A stretch of 64,000 bases of DNA from Agarivorans gilvus (GTDB taxonomy: Bacteria; Pseudomonadota; Gammaproteobacteria; Enterobacterales; Celerinatantimonadaceae), in assembly GCF_001420915.1 (NCBI RefSeq), contig NZ_CP013021.1:3279501-3343500 (forward strand), written 5' to 3'. A program made the position numbers and the translations under genes. Shown piece after piece: positions 25,711 through 35,245 of the stretch (the stretch's first letter is position 1; each line of letters begins with the position of its first letter). The notes under the pieces are model-generated. The model was not told the DNA's origin. It ran no database searches and saw only the letters and a list, made by a program, of their open reading frames with translations.

Positions 25711-28700
25711 ATGCAAATGGTGAGTGAAGGTTGGTTCGTCATCCCTTTGTCTTTAGCTTATTTGGGGCTGTTATTTGTTATTGCTTATTATACCGACCAA
25801 AACCTGACAAAACGGCTACGTTGGCAGCCGCTTTTCTATAGTTTATCGATAGCTGTTTACTGTACCTCATGGACATTTTACGGCACCGTTGGCCAAGCCA
25901 GTGCTAATTTCTTGTCGTTCATTCCCATTTACCTTGGCCCCATCCTATTGTTTATTTTTGCTTGGCGCTTATTGGCGCGAGTGGTGTTGATTGCCAAGCG
26001 AGAACACATTACCAGCATCGCCGACTTTATCGCCGCCCGTTACGGTAAATCCCAGACCCTGGCGGTGGTCATTTCGCTGATCTGCATTGTTGGCATTTTG
26101 CCTTATATTGCTCTGCAACTACGCGCCATTGTGATGGGCTTGGACCTATTTGGTGGTGAGGCGATGCGCCAAGCTGTGGGTAAGGGTAGCAGTTCGCAAA
26201 TCGCCTTGTTTGTGAGCATTGCGCTGGCCATTTTCACCATGTTGTTTGGTACTCGACATATTGACGCCACCGAACATCACCGTGGAGTGATTGTGGCTAT
26301 CGCCTTTGAGTCGTTGGTTAAGCTGGTGGCGTTTGTTTGTGTGGGCTTATTGGCGGTGGGGTTGTTATGGGATTTGCCGCAGCCAGCCCAGCTTAATGTT
26401 CAGCAATCTTTGGTTAGCAAATGGCAAGGGATCAGTCTTGCCGATATTAGTGATTTAGTCGTGGCTACCTTGTTGGCGATGTCGGCGGTATTGTGTTTGC
26501 CTCGGCAGTTTCACGTGACGGTAGTGGAAAACAATCAAGTCAACGATCTTAAAGCTGCCCGTTGGCTGTTTCCTGCTTACTTATTGTTATTGGCGATGTT
26601 TGTATTGCCGATTGCCTTAGTGGGGGACGCTTTGTTGCCAAGCAATACGCCGGCCGATCACTACGTGATTCAGCTCCCCTTAGCGGTTGGCCAAGAGTGG
26701 TTAGGTATGGTGGCCTTTCTGGGGGGGACTTCGGCGGCCAGTGGCATGGTGGTGGTCTCAACCATTGCCTTAGCGATTATGGTGAGTAATGACTTGGTGC
26801 TGCCCTTGCTATTGAAGCAAGGCGGCTTAAGTCGGCGTAACTTCGCCCAATTTAGCGAGCTGTTGCTGAATGTACGCCGTACCACTATTTTGGTGATCTT
26901 GCTGTTGGCTTGGGGCACCTTTTTGATGTTGGGGCAAATCAATAATTTGGCCGACATTGGTTTCCTTTCTTTTGCCGCGATAGCGCAACTGGCGGTGCCT
27001 TTAGTGTTGGGCTTGTATTGGCGCGAAGGTAATCGCACCGGGGTATATGCCGGCTTAGCGGTGGGCATGAGCCTGTGGTTATTTAACCTTATGAATATGA
27101 CCGATAGCTTGAGTCCGTTGCTGGGCAGTGCTTGGTTAACGGATTGGTTAACCGCGCCTGAGCTGGCTGGACAAAAACTGATCTCCGATGGCAACTGGGG
27201 CATTTTGTTGAGCTTGTTAGGTAATCTTACGGCCTACCTATTAGGGTCTAAATTGTCTAGCCCGGCGGTGTCTGAGTGGCTGCAAGCCAGTAACTTTATT
27301 GGCCAGAGTAGTAAAAATGACGATGCCGCCGCCCTGTATCATTCTAAGGTGAGTGTAGAAGAGTTACACATGCTGGCTTCGCGCTTCTTAGGCACGCAGC
27401 GCATCGGCGAAGCATTCACCAAATACGCGCAATCGCGCGACCTACAACTTAGCCCTAACCAGCAGGCGCCAGTGGCGCTGATTGCCGAAACCGAACGGAT
27501 GCTGGGCGGGGTATTTGGGGCCTCTTCGGCGCGTTTGGTATTAGGCTCGGCGCTGCAGGGCAAGCAAGTTCAATTGGAAGAGTTTGCCTCGATTGCCGAA
27601 GAAGCTTCGGAATTATTGCAGTTTAATAAGCATTTGCTGCAAGGCGCTATTGAACACATCGATCAGGGGATCGCGATAGTCGACCGTGAGTTAAAACTGG
27701 TGTCGTGGAACCGCCGCTATACCGAGTTATTTGAATTCCCCAAAGGTTTGATCGTAGTTGGACGCCCCATTGAAGAGGTGATCCGCCATAATGCGGTGAA
27801 TGGTTTATGTGGCCCCGGCGATATCGACGAGCTGGTGGCTCGTCGGGTTGAGCATCTGCATCGCGGTAATAGCCATACCTCATCAAGGATCCGCCGTGAT
27901 GGTCGGGTGATTCAAGTGCAGGGTAACCCCATGCCCAACGGTGGTTATGTGATGACTTTCAGTGACATTACCACCTTCCGCCAAGCTGAAGACATGTTAA
28001 AACAAGCTAATGAAATCCTTGAAGCGAGAGTGGCTCAGCGAACCCAGCAATTGTCGTCGATTAACCAGCAATTGGTGCAGGCCACTCACGCGGCTGAGCA
28101 GGCTAACCAGTCTAAAACTCGCTTCTTAGCGGCGGTAAGCCACGATTTAATGCAGCCCTTAAATGCGGCCAAGTTATTTACCGGTTCGTTATTGGAAATT
28201 AATTTGGATAAAGAGGCGAAGTTCCTCGCCTCTAGCATTGACCAATCGTTGTTTTCTGCAGAAGAAATTATCAGTGATTTGCTGGATATTTCACGGCTTG
28301 AATCTGGCCGAGTGGTGGTGAGCAACGAGCAGTTTGAGATAGGCCATCTACTGGATCATATTCATGCAGAGTTTATCCCCTTGGCTCAACAGCAAAAGGT
28401 GGAGTTAAAGCTATATACCAGTAAATATACGGTGCGCAGTGACAGCAAATTGCTACGGCGTATTTTGCAGAATTTCCTCACCAATGCTTTGCGTTACAAC
28501 CCAAATGGCAAGGTTTTGTTGGGCAGTCGTCGTCGTGGTAATAGCTTACGTTTGGAAGTGTGGGACAATGGTCCTGGCATTGAAGAGAGCAAACAGCAGC
28601 AAATCTTCGAAGAGTTTCAGCAATTACATAAATCGGGGCGAGCGCGTGAAGAGGGGCTAGGGCTAGGTTTAGCCATTGCTCAGGGCTTTGCCGAGCTGCT

Positions 28701-29232
28701 AGAACTGCCGATAGGTGTTGAGTCTACGGTGGGCAAAGGCTCGGTATTTTATGTCACGGTGCCGATTGTGGAAGCCAGCAAAGTGCAGCGAACTAAAGCC
28801 AAAGAAGGCATCGAGATTAGCACGACCCAAGGGGCCAAAGTGCTGTGTATCGACAACGAACCGGCGATCCTTTCAGGAATGGAGCAGCTATTAAGCCGTT
28901 GGGGCTATGAAGTGATTTGTTGTGAAGACGCCGATACCGCTGAAGAAGTAGTAGATGGTGGCTGGATACCGGAGTTGATTTTAAGTGACTACCACTTGGA
29001 CTACGATAAAACCGGCTTAGATGCACTGCAAAGTTTGATTCATCGGCGTAAACTTCGCTGCCATGGCATTGTGATTAGCGCCGACAGACAAGCCGATTTA
29101 ATTGATAAGGTGAGGGCGCAGGGCTTTGCTTATTTAAGTAAGCCACTACGACCGTTGCGCTTGAAAAAGCTATGCCAGCAATTGTTGAATAGCCATAAAG
29201 GGGCGAATGACTGGTTGAAGGCCAGCTCATAG
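25711..29232 (+). CDS. crbS: CrbS-type sensor: Na+/solute symporter domain fused to hybrid histidine kinase
   Basis: The 1173-residue protein begins with an SSS-family transporter module of about 13 helices (residues 1-500: FYGTVGQASANFLSF, SLADISDLVVATLLAMSAVL). A PAS domain (about 640-750), a dimerisation domain with His811 in AVSHDLMQPLN, an ATPase domain (WDNGPGIEE, GLGLGLAIAQGF) and a receiver with Asp1093 in LILSDYHLD follow. CrbS/MxtR proteins sense short-chain acids or their transport and, with CrbR/ErdR, switch on acs. The partner-type regulator is encoded 3 kb downstream. The symbol is assigned by architecture and neighbourhood. Confidence 0.85.
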   Translation: MQMVSEGWFVIPLSLAYLGLLFVIAYYTDQNLTKRLRWQPLFYSLSIAVYCTSWTFYGTVGQASANFLSFIPIYLGPILLFIFAWRLLARVVLIAKREHITSIADFIAARYGKSQTLAVVISLICIVGILPYIALQLRAIVMGLDLFGGEAMRQAVGKGSSSQIALFVSIALAIFTMLFGTRHIDATEHHRGVIVAIAFESLVKLVAFVCVGLLAVGLLWDLPQPAQLNVQQSLVSKWQGISLADISDLVVATLLAMSAVLCLPRQFHVTVVENNQVNDLKAARWLFPAYLLLLAMFVLPIALVGDALLPSNTPADHYVIQLPLAVGQEWLGMVAFLGGTSAASGMVVVSTIALAIMVSNDLVLPLLLKQGGLSRRNFAQFSELLLNVRRTTILVILLLAWGTFLMLGQINNLADIGFLSFAAIAQLAVPLVLGLYWREGNRTGVYAGLAVGMSLWLFNLMNMTDSLSPLLGSAWLTDWLTAPELAGQKLISDGNWGILLSLLGNLTAYLLGSKLSSPAVSEWLQASNFIGQSSKNDDAAALYHSKVSVEELHMLASRFLGTQRIGEAFTKYAQSRDLQLSPNQQAPVALIAETERMLGGVFGASSARLVLGSALQGKQVQLEEFASIAEEASELLQFNKHLLQGAIEHIDQGIAIVDRELKLVSWNRRYTELFEFPKGLIVVGRPIEEVIRHNAVNGLCGPGDIDELVARRVEHLHRGNSHTSSRIRRDGRVIQVQGNPMPNGGYVMTFSDITTFRQAEDMLKQANEILEARVAQRTQQLSSINQQLVQATHAAEQANQSKTRFLAAVSHDLMQPLNAAKLFTGSLLEINLDKEAKFLASSIDQSLFSAEEIISDLLDISRLESGRVVVSNEQFEIGHLLDHIHAEFIPLAQQQKVELKLYTSKYTVRSDSKLLRRILQNFLTNALRYNPNGKVLLGSRRRGNSLRLEVWDNGPGIEESKQQQIFEEFQQLHKSGRAREEGLGLGLAIAQGFAELLELPIGVESTVGKGSVFYVTVPIVEASKVQRTKAKEGIEISTTQGAKVLCIDNEPAILSGMEQLLSRWGYEVICCEDADTAEEVVDGGWIPELILSDYHLDYDKTGLDALQSLIHRRKLRCHGIVISADRQADLIDKVRAQGFAYLSKPLRPLRLKKLCQQLLNSHKGANDWLKASS

Positions 29233-29268
29233 TGTGTGATTCATCGTATTTTAAATAATAGAGGTCTA

Positions 29269-29745
29269 ATGACGAAGATTTATGGAATTTGTGGTTTTAT
29301 TGGGGCAGGGAAAACCACCTATGCTAAACAGCTCGCCGACACCACCGCGGCTTTTGTTTGGTCACCCGATGAATGGATGATACCGTTATTTGGTGAGCAT
29401 ATGCCTCGGGAGCTGTTCGATCAGCGCTTAAACTCTGTGACGGATTTATTTAAGCAAGCTACCTTGCAGCTGAGTGCGATTGGTGTGCCGGTTATCTTTG
29501 ATTTTGGTTTTTGGCAGAAAGCCAAACGAGATGAATTTCGCCAATGGGCGCTGGCACATCAACTAGACTTAGAGATGCATTATTTAAATGTGCCTTATTC
29601 GGTATGCAAGCAGCGCGCTCTACAACGTAATGCGGAAATTACTGGGCAGCAAGCCTACCAAATGACTGAGGACATGCTTGAGTTATTTTGGTCTAGGTTT
29701 GAGGTGCCAAAAGTTGAAGAGCAACTGCTTTGGGTTGAGCCTTAG
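29269..29745 (+). CDS. P-loop kinase-like ATPase (AAA_33 type)
   Basis: About 158 residues with a Walker A GFIGAGKTTYAK at the N-terminus and FDFGFWQKAKRDE as the Walker B-like strand. The R-rich lid region near residue 117 (CKQRALQRN) resembles small zeta-toxin or gluconate-kinase-like nucleotide kinases. The ATG at 29269 follows GAGG; an earlier start overlaps poorly. Such proteins phosphorylate small molecules or RNA ends; the substrate is unknown. It directly follows the CrbS-type gene by 36 bases and may be co-transcribed. Confidence 0.75.
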   Translation: MTKIYGICGFIGAGKTTYAKQLADTTAAFVWSPDEWMIPLFGEHMPRELFDQRLNSVTDLFKQATLQLSAIGVPVIFDFGFWQKAKRDEFRQWALAHQLDLEMHYLNVPYSVCKQRALQRNAEITGQQAYQMTEDMLELFWSRFEVPKVEEQLLWVEP

Positions 29746-29805
29746 CCTTGCTAGGCGACTGCAGCAAATAAGCTGTAGTCACCAATTTAACTGGGCTTGT
29801 TGTGA

Positions 29806-31140
29806 TTAACCGAAGCGCGAATTATGCTCGTGCAGTTTATTTAACTCATCAATAGTTTCAGCTACTTGAGTCGCTCCTTGTTCAATGGTTTGCATTAATT
29901 GCCCAGCTTCAGTGGATAGCTCTAAGGCTTTACTGGCTTGAGCTTGGCATTTAGCAATTAAGTTTACCGCCACATTGGTACCGCCAGCGTTGTCGGCGAC
30001 CACCCGGCTAACTTCATCGGTGGTGCGGTTGGTACGAGCAGAGAGTTCTCTTACTTCATCGGCGACGACGGCAAACCCTCGACCCTGTTCCCCAGCCCGC
30101 GCGGCCTCAATCGCGGCATTCAAAGCCAATAGGTTGGTTTGTTCGGCAATGCCGCTAATGCTATTGAGTAGCGCACTGATTTTTTGTGAGTTTTCATCTA
30201 AGGAGGCGATAGCATTAGTCGCCTCTTGCATTTGCTCTGCCAGAGTTTGCATGGTTTCGATGGTGTTATCGATAATCTGGCCACCTTGATTGGTCTGCTC
30301 GCGAGTTTGGTTAGATACTCCATAGGCTACGTCTGCTGCGCTGGACACGGCTTGTTCTTGGTCGACTTTATCGGTGATGTTAGTGGCAAACTTCACGACT
30401 TTATACAGTTCACCGCGATCATTATGTACTGGGTTATAAGAGGCTTCTAACCAAATGGTATGGCCGTGTTTGTCTATGCGCTTGAAACGGTCACTGACAT
30501 ATTGGCCTCTGGCTAATTGCTGCCAAAATTGTTGGTATTCTGGTGAAGAGCTTTCCGCCTCTTCACAAAATATGCGGTGATGTTGGCCAACAATTTCATC
30601 CAGCTTATAGCCCATGACTCTCAGAAAGTTATCATTGGCCTTTAGGATGATTCCTTCTAGGGTAAATTCAATGGTGGCAGTTGAACGCACCAAGGCCTTC
30701 ATCATATCTTCGTGTTCGCGAGAGGATTGAATGGTGCGAGTCAGCTCAGAAGCAAATACCGTGTAGTGTAATAACTGGCTGTTAATATCGAAAATAGGCT
30801 GAATAATCGCGCGTAGCCATGCTACTGAGCCATCCCCTTTTACCAGCTCAAAGGCGCCATTCCAGTGTTTGGCGTGGGCAATGGTATCTTTCATGCGCAG
30901 AAAGTGGTTGGTATTTCTAGCTTTTTCTGGCACCAGCTGAGTAATATGTTTGGCTTGAACGTCGGTGAGACTTAGGCCAAGTTCTTGCTCAAAAATCAGG
31001 TTTACGGATGAGACTTTGGCTTGAGCGTCTAGGGTCATTCTTATCATGTCACTGTCTAAGCTATCTCTGGCTTGTCGAAGAGTATGTAGCTCTTCTTGTA
31101 AGCGTTGGTTTTCTTGTTTTAATGACTTCGATAAGAACAT
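29806..31140 (-). CDS. Cytoplasmic PAS-PAS methyl-accepting chemotaxis protein
   Basis: The 444 residues start with a short coiled coil, then two PAS domains (about 40-140 and 155-260, the second with GYKLDEIVGQHHRIFC, typical of Aer-like redox sensors) and a shortened signalling domain with the hairpin tip EQTNLLALNAAIEAARAGEQ. No membrane helix or HAMP domain is seen, so it should be soluble. The signalling helices after the tip end sooner than usual. It would steer motility in response to redox or an internal metabolite. Confidence 0.88.
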   Translation of the reverse strand: MFLSKSLKQENQRLQEELHTLRQARDSLDSDMIRMTLDAQAKVSSVNLIFEQELGLSLTDVQAKHITQLVPEKARNTNHFLRMKDTIAHAKHWNGAFELVKGDGSVAWLRAIIQPIFDINSQLLHYTVFASELTRTIQSSREHEDMMKALVRSTATIEFTLEGIILKANDNFLRVMGYKLDEIVGQHHRIFCEEAESSSPEYQQFWQQLARGQYVSDRFKRIDKHGHTIWLEASYNPVHNDRGELYKVVKFATNITDKVDQEQAVSSAADVAYGVSNQTREQTNQGGQIIDNTIETMQTLAEQMQEATNAIASLDENSQKISALLNSISGIAEQTNLLALNAAIEAARAGEQGRGFAVVADEVRELSARTNRTTDEVSRVVADNAGGTNVAVNLIAKCQAQASKALELSTEAGQLMQTIEQGATQVAETIDELNKLHEHNSRFG

Positions 31141-31388
31141 GGGCTCTCCTGAACATAGGGTTGTCAGTATTTAAACTGTAGACGAATATGGCTTGCTTAG
31201 TGAACTCGCTCAGCTTTAACCGCAGAGTTTGTGAACTCGCTTAAGTAGAATCTTTATGAGCGCAGCTTACATTTTTGTTTCAAAATCTTAGGATGGTTTT
31301 TCAAAGCTCGAGTTAACTACGTTGCTTGGCGCTGTTTCGATCTCATCTTTTATGAGTTTATGCCTGTTAGTTATCGGCGAATATCTTG

Positions 31389-31812
31389 TCATTGGCCGCT
31401 ACTAAAGAATGCCACGAGATGATCAATCAAGGCTCGCACTGCCGGTGGTTGGTATTTACGCGAAGAATATAGCGCATAAATGTTCATGGTTTTGGCTTGC
31501 CATTGGGGTAATAGCTGGACCAGCTCTCCTCGTTGTAAGATTTCACTCACTAAGTAGGTGGGCTGCAAAGCCACTCCCATTCCTTGTAAGGCTGCGCTCA
31601 GTAGCACCGTCGCCTCATTCGCGCTAAAGGCGCAGTTTTCCGCCACCGAACGATGTTGTTGTTGGTAAGTGAAATGCCAAACATGTTGTTAAAAGTTTTT
31701 ATAGCCTAAGCATTGCTGGCGGCTCAAATCGGCCAGTTTGGTAATGGCGGGTGCCTTGGCTAAATAACTGGGTGAGGCAACCAGAACTGAATCACATTGG
31801 GCAATTTCGCTT
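31389..31812 (-). pseudogene. LysR-type regulator remnant (effector domain only)
   Basis: The C-terminal half of a LysR regulator is readable: QCDSVLVASPSYLAKAP then an in-frame TAA, then VAENCAFSANEATVLLSAALQG to the normal C-terminus. The DNA-binding N-terminus is absent. The remnant points away from a VOC-family remnant that also lacks its N-terminus, so a single deletion probably took both 5' ends and their shared promoter. Confidence 0.8.
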
Positions 31813-31874
31813 AGCTAAAGGCTCGTTGTGGGTTGCTAAATCGTTGGCTTGCAGTCTCTGAGATACTAGCGTCC

Positions 31875-32212
31875 ATGCGTTTCTACGATGCCATTATGGC
31901 GGTATTAGGTCATGCCGAAGGGCTAGTAGATGAAAAGGGGCGTTGTTTATATCTGATTGAAAATGGGGTATTGGTTTAACCAAGCCTATAAATGGTGAAG
32001 CCGCGACTCATGGCAATGGCATGATCATTGGCTTTAAGGTGAGTAGTCCAGAGTTGGTAGATGCCTGGCACGCCGCAGGGCTCGTGCATGGCGGAACGGC
32101 TTATAAAGAGCCGCCGGGAATTCGAGCCAGTGCGAGTCGAAGCCTTTATTTAGCTTACTTAAGAGCTCCTGCCGGTAACAAACTTTGCGCCACTCACTTT
32201 GTTACCAATTAA
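31875..32212 (+). pseudogene. VOC (glyoxalase-like) family remnant
   Basis: From MRFYDAIMAVLGHAEGL the sequence follows small VOC-superfamily proteins to LRAPAGNKLCATHF at the C-terminus, but the first beta-alpha unit with its metal ligand is missing. One frameshift with a stop occurs near 31979 (after NGVLV); the second half continues as KPINGEAATHGNGMIIGF. It is divergent from the LysR remnant and probably was its regulated target. Confidence 0.78.
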
Positions 32213-32229
32213 GTGAGCGACAAATAAAC

Positions 32230-32247
32230 AGCCCACCAGGGTGGGCT
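32230..32247. terminator. Bidirectional hairpin terminator
   Basis: AGCCCACC and GGTGGGCT form a perfect 8-bp stem with a two-base centre, between convergent transcripts. T-rich tails follow on both sides. Confidence 0.75.
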
Positions 32248-32258
32248 TTGTTGTTGGC

Positions 32259-32918
32259 CTAGATTTCGTGATCTTCTGGGCTGGGTTCTAGCTCTAATTG
32301 TTGCAGTGCAATAACCGCTTGAGTGCGGTTTTTAACGTTTAGTTTACGGAAGATGGCGGTGACATGCGCCTTAATAGTGGCTTCAGACACATTCAGTTCA
32401 TAGGCGATTTGCTTGTTGAGCAAACCTTCGTTGAGCATCACTAGCACTTTATATTGCTGCGGGGTTAGGCTAGCTAGGCGCTCAGCTAAAGGATCTTCCC
32501 CGACTTGCTGGCTAAAGCTAATGCCTTCTGGAAACCAGTCATCCCCCTCAATGATGTGCTGAATGGCCGCCACCAGTTTTTGTAAAGGGGTGGACTTGGG
32601 GATGAACCCGGTGGCGCCAAGTTGCTTGGCCTTTTGTACCACGGTGGCTTCTTCGCTGGCCGAAATAACCACGATAGGCAGTTCTGGATATTGGCCATGT
32701 AAGTGGGTAAATGCCGAGAAGCCATTGGCTCCCGGCATTTTCAGATCCAGTAGCAGCAAATCCGGTTCGCGCTGCTGTTCTAAAAGTTGTAGTAGGTCGT
32801 TAACATTCTCGGCTTCTTGCAGCTGAGCATCGGGTACGGCTGTATGAACAGCCTGCTGAAGAGCACTACGAAACAAGGGGTGGTCATCAGCAATAATGAT
32901 CTTGTAGGAGTCTTCCAT
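32259..32918 (-). CDS. crbR: CrbR-type LuxR-family response regulator
   Basis: About 219 residues: a receiver domain with IIADDHPLFR and phospho-acceptor Asp58 in LLLLDLKMPGANG, then a NarL/LuxR HTH (LTPQQYKVLVMLNEGLLNKQIAYELNVSEATIKAH). This is the architecture of CrbR/ErdR, partner of CrbS in the acetate switch that activates acs. The start at 32918 fits the family; a longer in-frame start is possible. It stands alone, 3 kb from the kinase, with a chemoreceptor gene and two pseudogenes between. Confidence 0.82.
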   Translation of the reverse strand: MEDSYKIIIADDHPLFRSALQQAVHTAVPDAQLQEAENVNDLLQLLEQQREPDLLLLDLKMPGANGFSAFTHLHGQYPELPIVVISASEEATVVQKAKQLGATGFIPKSTPLQKLVAAIQHIIEGDDWFPEGISFSQQVGEDPLAERLASLTPQQYKVLVMLNEGLLNKQIAYELNVSEATIKAHVTAIFRKLNVKNRTQAVIALQQLELEPSPEDHEI

Positions 32919-32985
32919 AATGCGGTTATTCTGCCTTTTTTTTGAACATAGCACCAAGCACCGCTGGATTCAATTTAGTTAATTG

Positions 32986-33593
32986 TTAACTGTGAAGGCC
33001 GAGCAAAGTTCCCATTCCCAGTAAGCTAGTACCACTGAATCGATTGACCCATTGTTGGTAGTGTTGCAGCTTAACTTGTACTCGGTGGTGAGATAAAACC
33101 TTCAGCAAAACCCCCATAGTATTGCGGTTTCTAGCAATAGTGCCGCCGCCAAAATAAGCTTCTCGCTGAGCAGGGTTTCTTGGCCAATAAACTGACTAAA
33201 TACACTCACCACAAAGACTAAAATTTTGGGATTAAGTAGATTGCAGGCAAGCCCGCTTAACACCACGTTCTTACCGCGCTTGGGCTGACTTTGAGCGCCA
33301 AATTCAATCGTGCGAGCGCCTGAGAATAGGGTTTTTAAACCGATAAAAATGAGGAAGCCAGCGCCACTCCAACGGAGTAATTCAAATAACAAGGGGGATT
33401 GTTTGAGCAGTAAAGATAAACCGCCCACCGCAAAGCTAATATGCAGGCTAAAGCCCAGTAATACGCCGAGCACACATAGAGCCGCCTGACGCGAATTATT
33501 GCTGGCATGGCGTAGTACCAGCACCATATCGGGGCCGGGACTTAACATGCCCAATAAGTTAATTAATAGCAGTGCGCTTAATGCTTCTAACAC
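32986..33593 (-). pseudogene. LysE/RhtB-family exporter with a one-base frameshift
   Basis: The first 163 codons match LysE/RhtB amino-acid exporters: N-terminal INLLGMLSPGPDMVLVLRHA, GVLLGFSLH and the NLLNPKILVFVVSV helix. At 33111-33115 a run of five G on the coding strand shifts the frame to a TGA. With one more G the frame continues as VLLKVLSHHRVQVKLQHYQ to a natural stop at 32986, the expected C-terminal helix. A GTG start follows AAGGAA. This is either a real -1 mutation or a homopolymer error. Confidence 0.85.
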
Positions 33594-33685
33594 TGTTTAT
33601 TCCTTGTATGTAAATCAAGAACCAAAGCGGCGCTAGTGTAGGAGTAATTGAGAAACGGTTAAATGGAATTTAAGTTGTTTTAAGT

Positions 33686-33700
33686 ATTCCAAATTGGAAT
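33686..33700. promoter_or_regulatory. Near-palindrome upstream of the LysE-type gene
   Basis: ATTCCAAATTGGAAT is a dyad with only the centre imperfect, about 95 bases upstream of the exporter start in a gap of 277 bases that has no gene. It could be an operator; nothing else supports this. Confidence 0.3.
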
Positions 33701-33870
33701 TACTTGTTTGTAATTGGATTCAAAAAAGAGCCTTGCCAATCCAGCTAAATATATTGATATGGTTTAATTATCTAGAAATGTCAGAGGCTTAGACTGTTGG
33801 TTAAAAAGTGGCGTGGGCTCAGGTCATATAATACTTAGAGTTTGGCTTATCTGATGAGCTACACAATGGG

Positions 33871-34644
33871 CTAAGGATTTAAGTACTTGTCGAGGAGTTT
33901 TTGGTGGTCACCATTGCTTTTAAGTCTGTCTAAGGCTGCTTGCCAACGTTGAACTTCGTCGTCGGGTAAGCTTTTGTTAGCAGCAAGGTACAGTTCAGAC
34001 TTAAATATCAACAGTGGGATTTTTTCTAAGGTAGAGCTATCGATATTCAGTTTATCGAGGTTATACATTACGCCTAAGTCGCTGTCGCTGATGGCAACAT
34101 CGAATCTGCCGATACTTAGCATTTTGTAAATTTGCATGCTGCTGGTGGCGGTACTGTCTAAGTTGTTAAATCCGAGTTTGCGCAACCGCTGAACAATGAT
34201 GCCTGCATGCCGAGTTCCTACGCGGTCTAAGCGTTTTAAGTCCTCTAGAGTATCGGTTTTTATGTTGCTGTCTTTTCGCTTATAAAAATATACTTCGGTT
34301 TCCACCAGAGGGCCTATCCACTTATATTTATCTTCCCTGTCTGGAGTTCTAAATAACGAGAACATCAAGGTATTTGGGCGGGAGGCTAGCACCCGGGTGG
34401 TGCGCATGCTGGGTAGTATGTTGATGGGATAGTTGCTATTCATTACCGCCATCATTTGCTGGACTAGTTCAACGGAGAAGCCTTTTAGTTGGCCGTCTTC
34501 TTGGTAGTTAAAAGGAGGCCATTGTTCGGTTACCAACAAGATATTTTGTTGGGGTGGGGAGGCAAGGCTGAGGGCGCTAGAGCAAACCAAGATTATTGGT
34601 AACAGCAATAGGCGTATTATCGCGACAATTATTTTCATAGTCAT
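33871..34644 (-). CDS. Periplasmic solute-binding protein, family 3 (ABC-type)
   Basis: The 257-residue protein has a signal peptide (IIRLLLLPIILVCSSALSLA) and a family-3 binding fold: LLVTEQWPPFNYQEDGQLKGF near the N-terminus, a hinge near residues 110-120 and C-terminal LPDDEVQRWQAALDRL. No permease or ATPase gene adjoins it, as is common for orphan binding proteins in marine gammaproteobacteria, some of which act with sensors. Likely ligands are amino acids or similar; specificity is unknown. Confidence 0.82.
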   Translation of the reverse strand: MTMKIIVAIIRLLLLPIILVCSSALSLASPPQQNILLVTEQWPPFNYQEDGQLKGFSVELVQQMMAVMNSNYPINILPSMRTTRVLASRPNTLMFSLFRTPDREDKYKWIGPLVETEVYFYKRKDSNIKTDTLEDLKRLDRVGTRHAGIIVQRLRKLGFNNLDSTATSSMQIYKMLSIGRFDVAISDSDLGVMYNLDKLNIDSSTLEKIPLLIFKSELYLAANKSLPDDEVQRWQAALDRLKSNGDHQKLLDKYLNP

Positions 34645-34781
34645 GGCTTATTGTTTATCTACTTTAACATTTAGTCAAACTACCAAATTAATTATAAGCA
34701 AAGTTGTCATTGATGCGAGTCTCAGAATGTTTGGCTAAGCGCAAAGACTAGTAATATAGCTGTCTGGTGGGCTAATTCAGT

Positions 34782-35168
34782 TTAGTCTTGGTCAACAGGG
34801 TAGGGACAATGTTGACAATTGTTGTTGCAGCAGTAGCCGCGTTTAAGGTGATACCAAGCGGTTAATTGTTCGCTCTTTGGGTGGTAGTCGATGTATTCCA
34901 GCAAACCTTGCTTGGCTGAACTTTGCGTGCGGTACAAGGCCGCCTTAGCGAGAACTTCTGTATGCGGTTTGCTGGCAATTAATCGTTCTAGTTGAGCCGC
35001 CACTCGTTTGCTTAAACAGCGTTGGCAATAACAAGCCCCACTATTTGAGCTCGAATCCAGTGGTAACAGTGCAGGCATGTCCATGCACCAGCATTGCCGG
35101 TTGGCGCTGCAGCTAAAAGTTATACCGCATTCTGGACAAGTGCGAGAGTGTTGTTGATTGTCTGTCAT
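34782..35168 (-). CDS. Cysteine-rich CWC domain fused to DUF5522
   Basis: The 128-residue protein joins two small cysteine-rich modules. The N-terminal one has CPECGITFSC and QCWC, the CWC pattern; a CYCQRC pair follows. The C-terminal one ends with LKRGYCCNNNCQHCPY, the DUF5522 pattern. Twelve or more cysteines point to zinc or iron-sulfur binding in the cytoplasm (no signal peptide). Function is unknown; the two domains also occur as separate neighbouring genes. Confidence 0.75.
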   Translation of the reverse strand: MTDNQQHSRTCPECGITFSCSANRQCWCMDMPALLPLDSSSNSGACYCQRCLSKRVAAQLERLIASKPHTEVLAKAALYRTQSSAKQGLLEYIDYHPKSEQLTAWYHLKRGYCCNNNCQHCPYPVDQD

Positions 35169-35245
35169 TACTGTTGCCTAAGGAGGAGCGGGTTTGGCTC
35201 TAGCTTAAGTGATATTGGACCAAGCTGCCAACGAGCCGAATAAGC

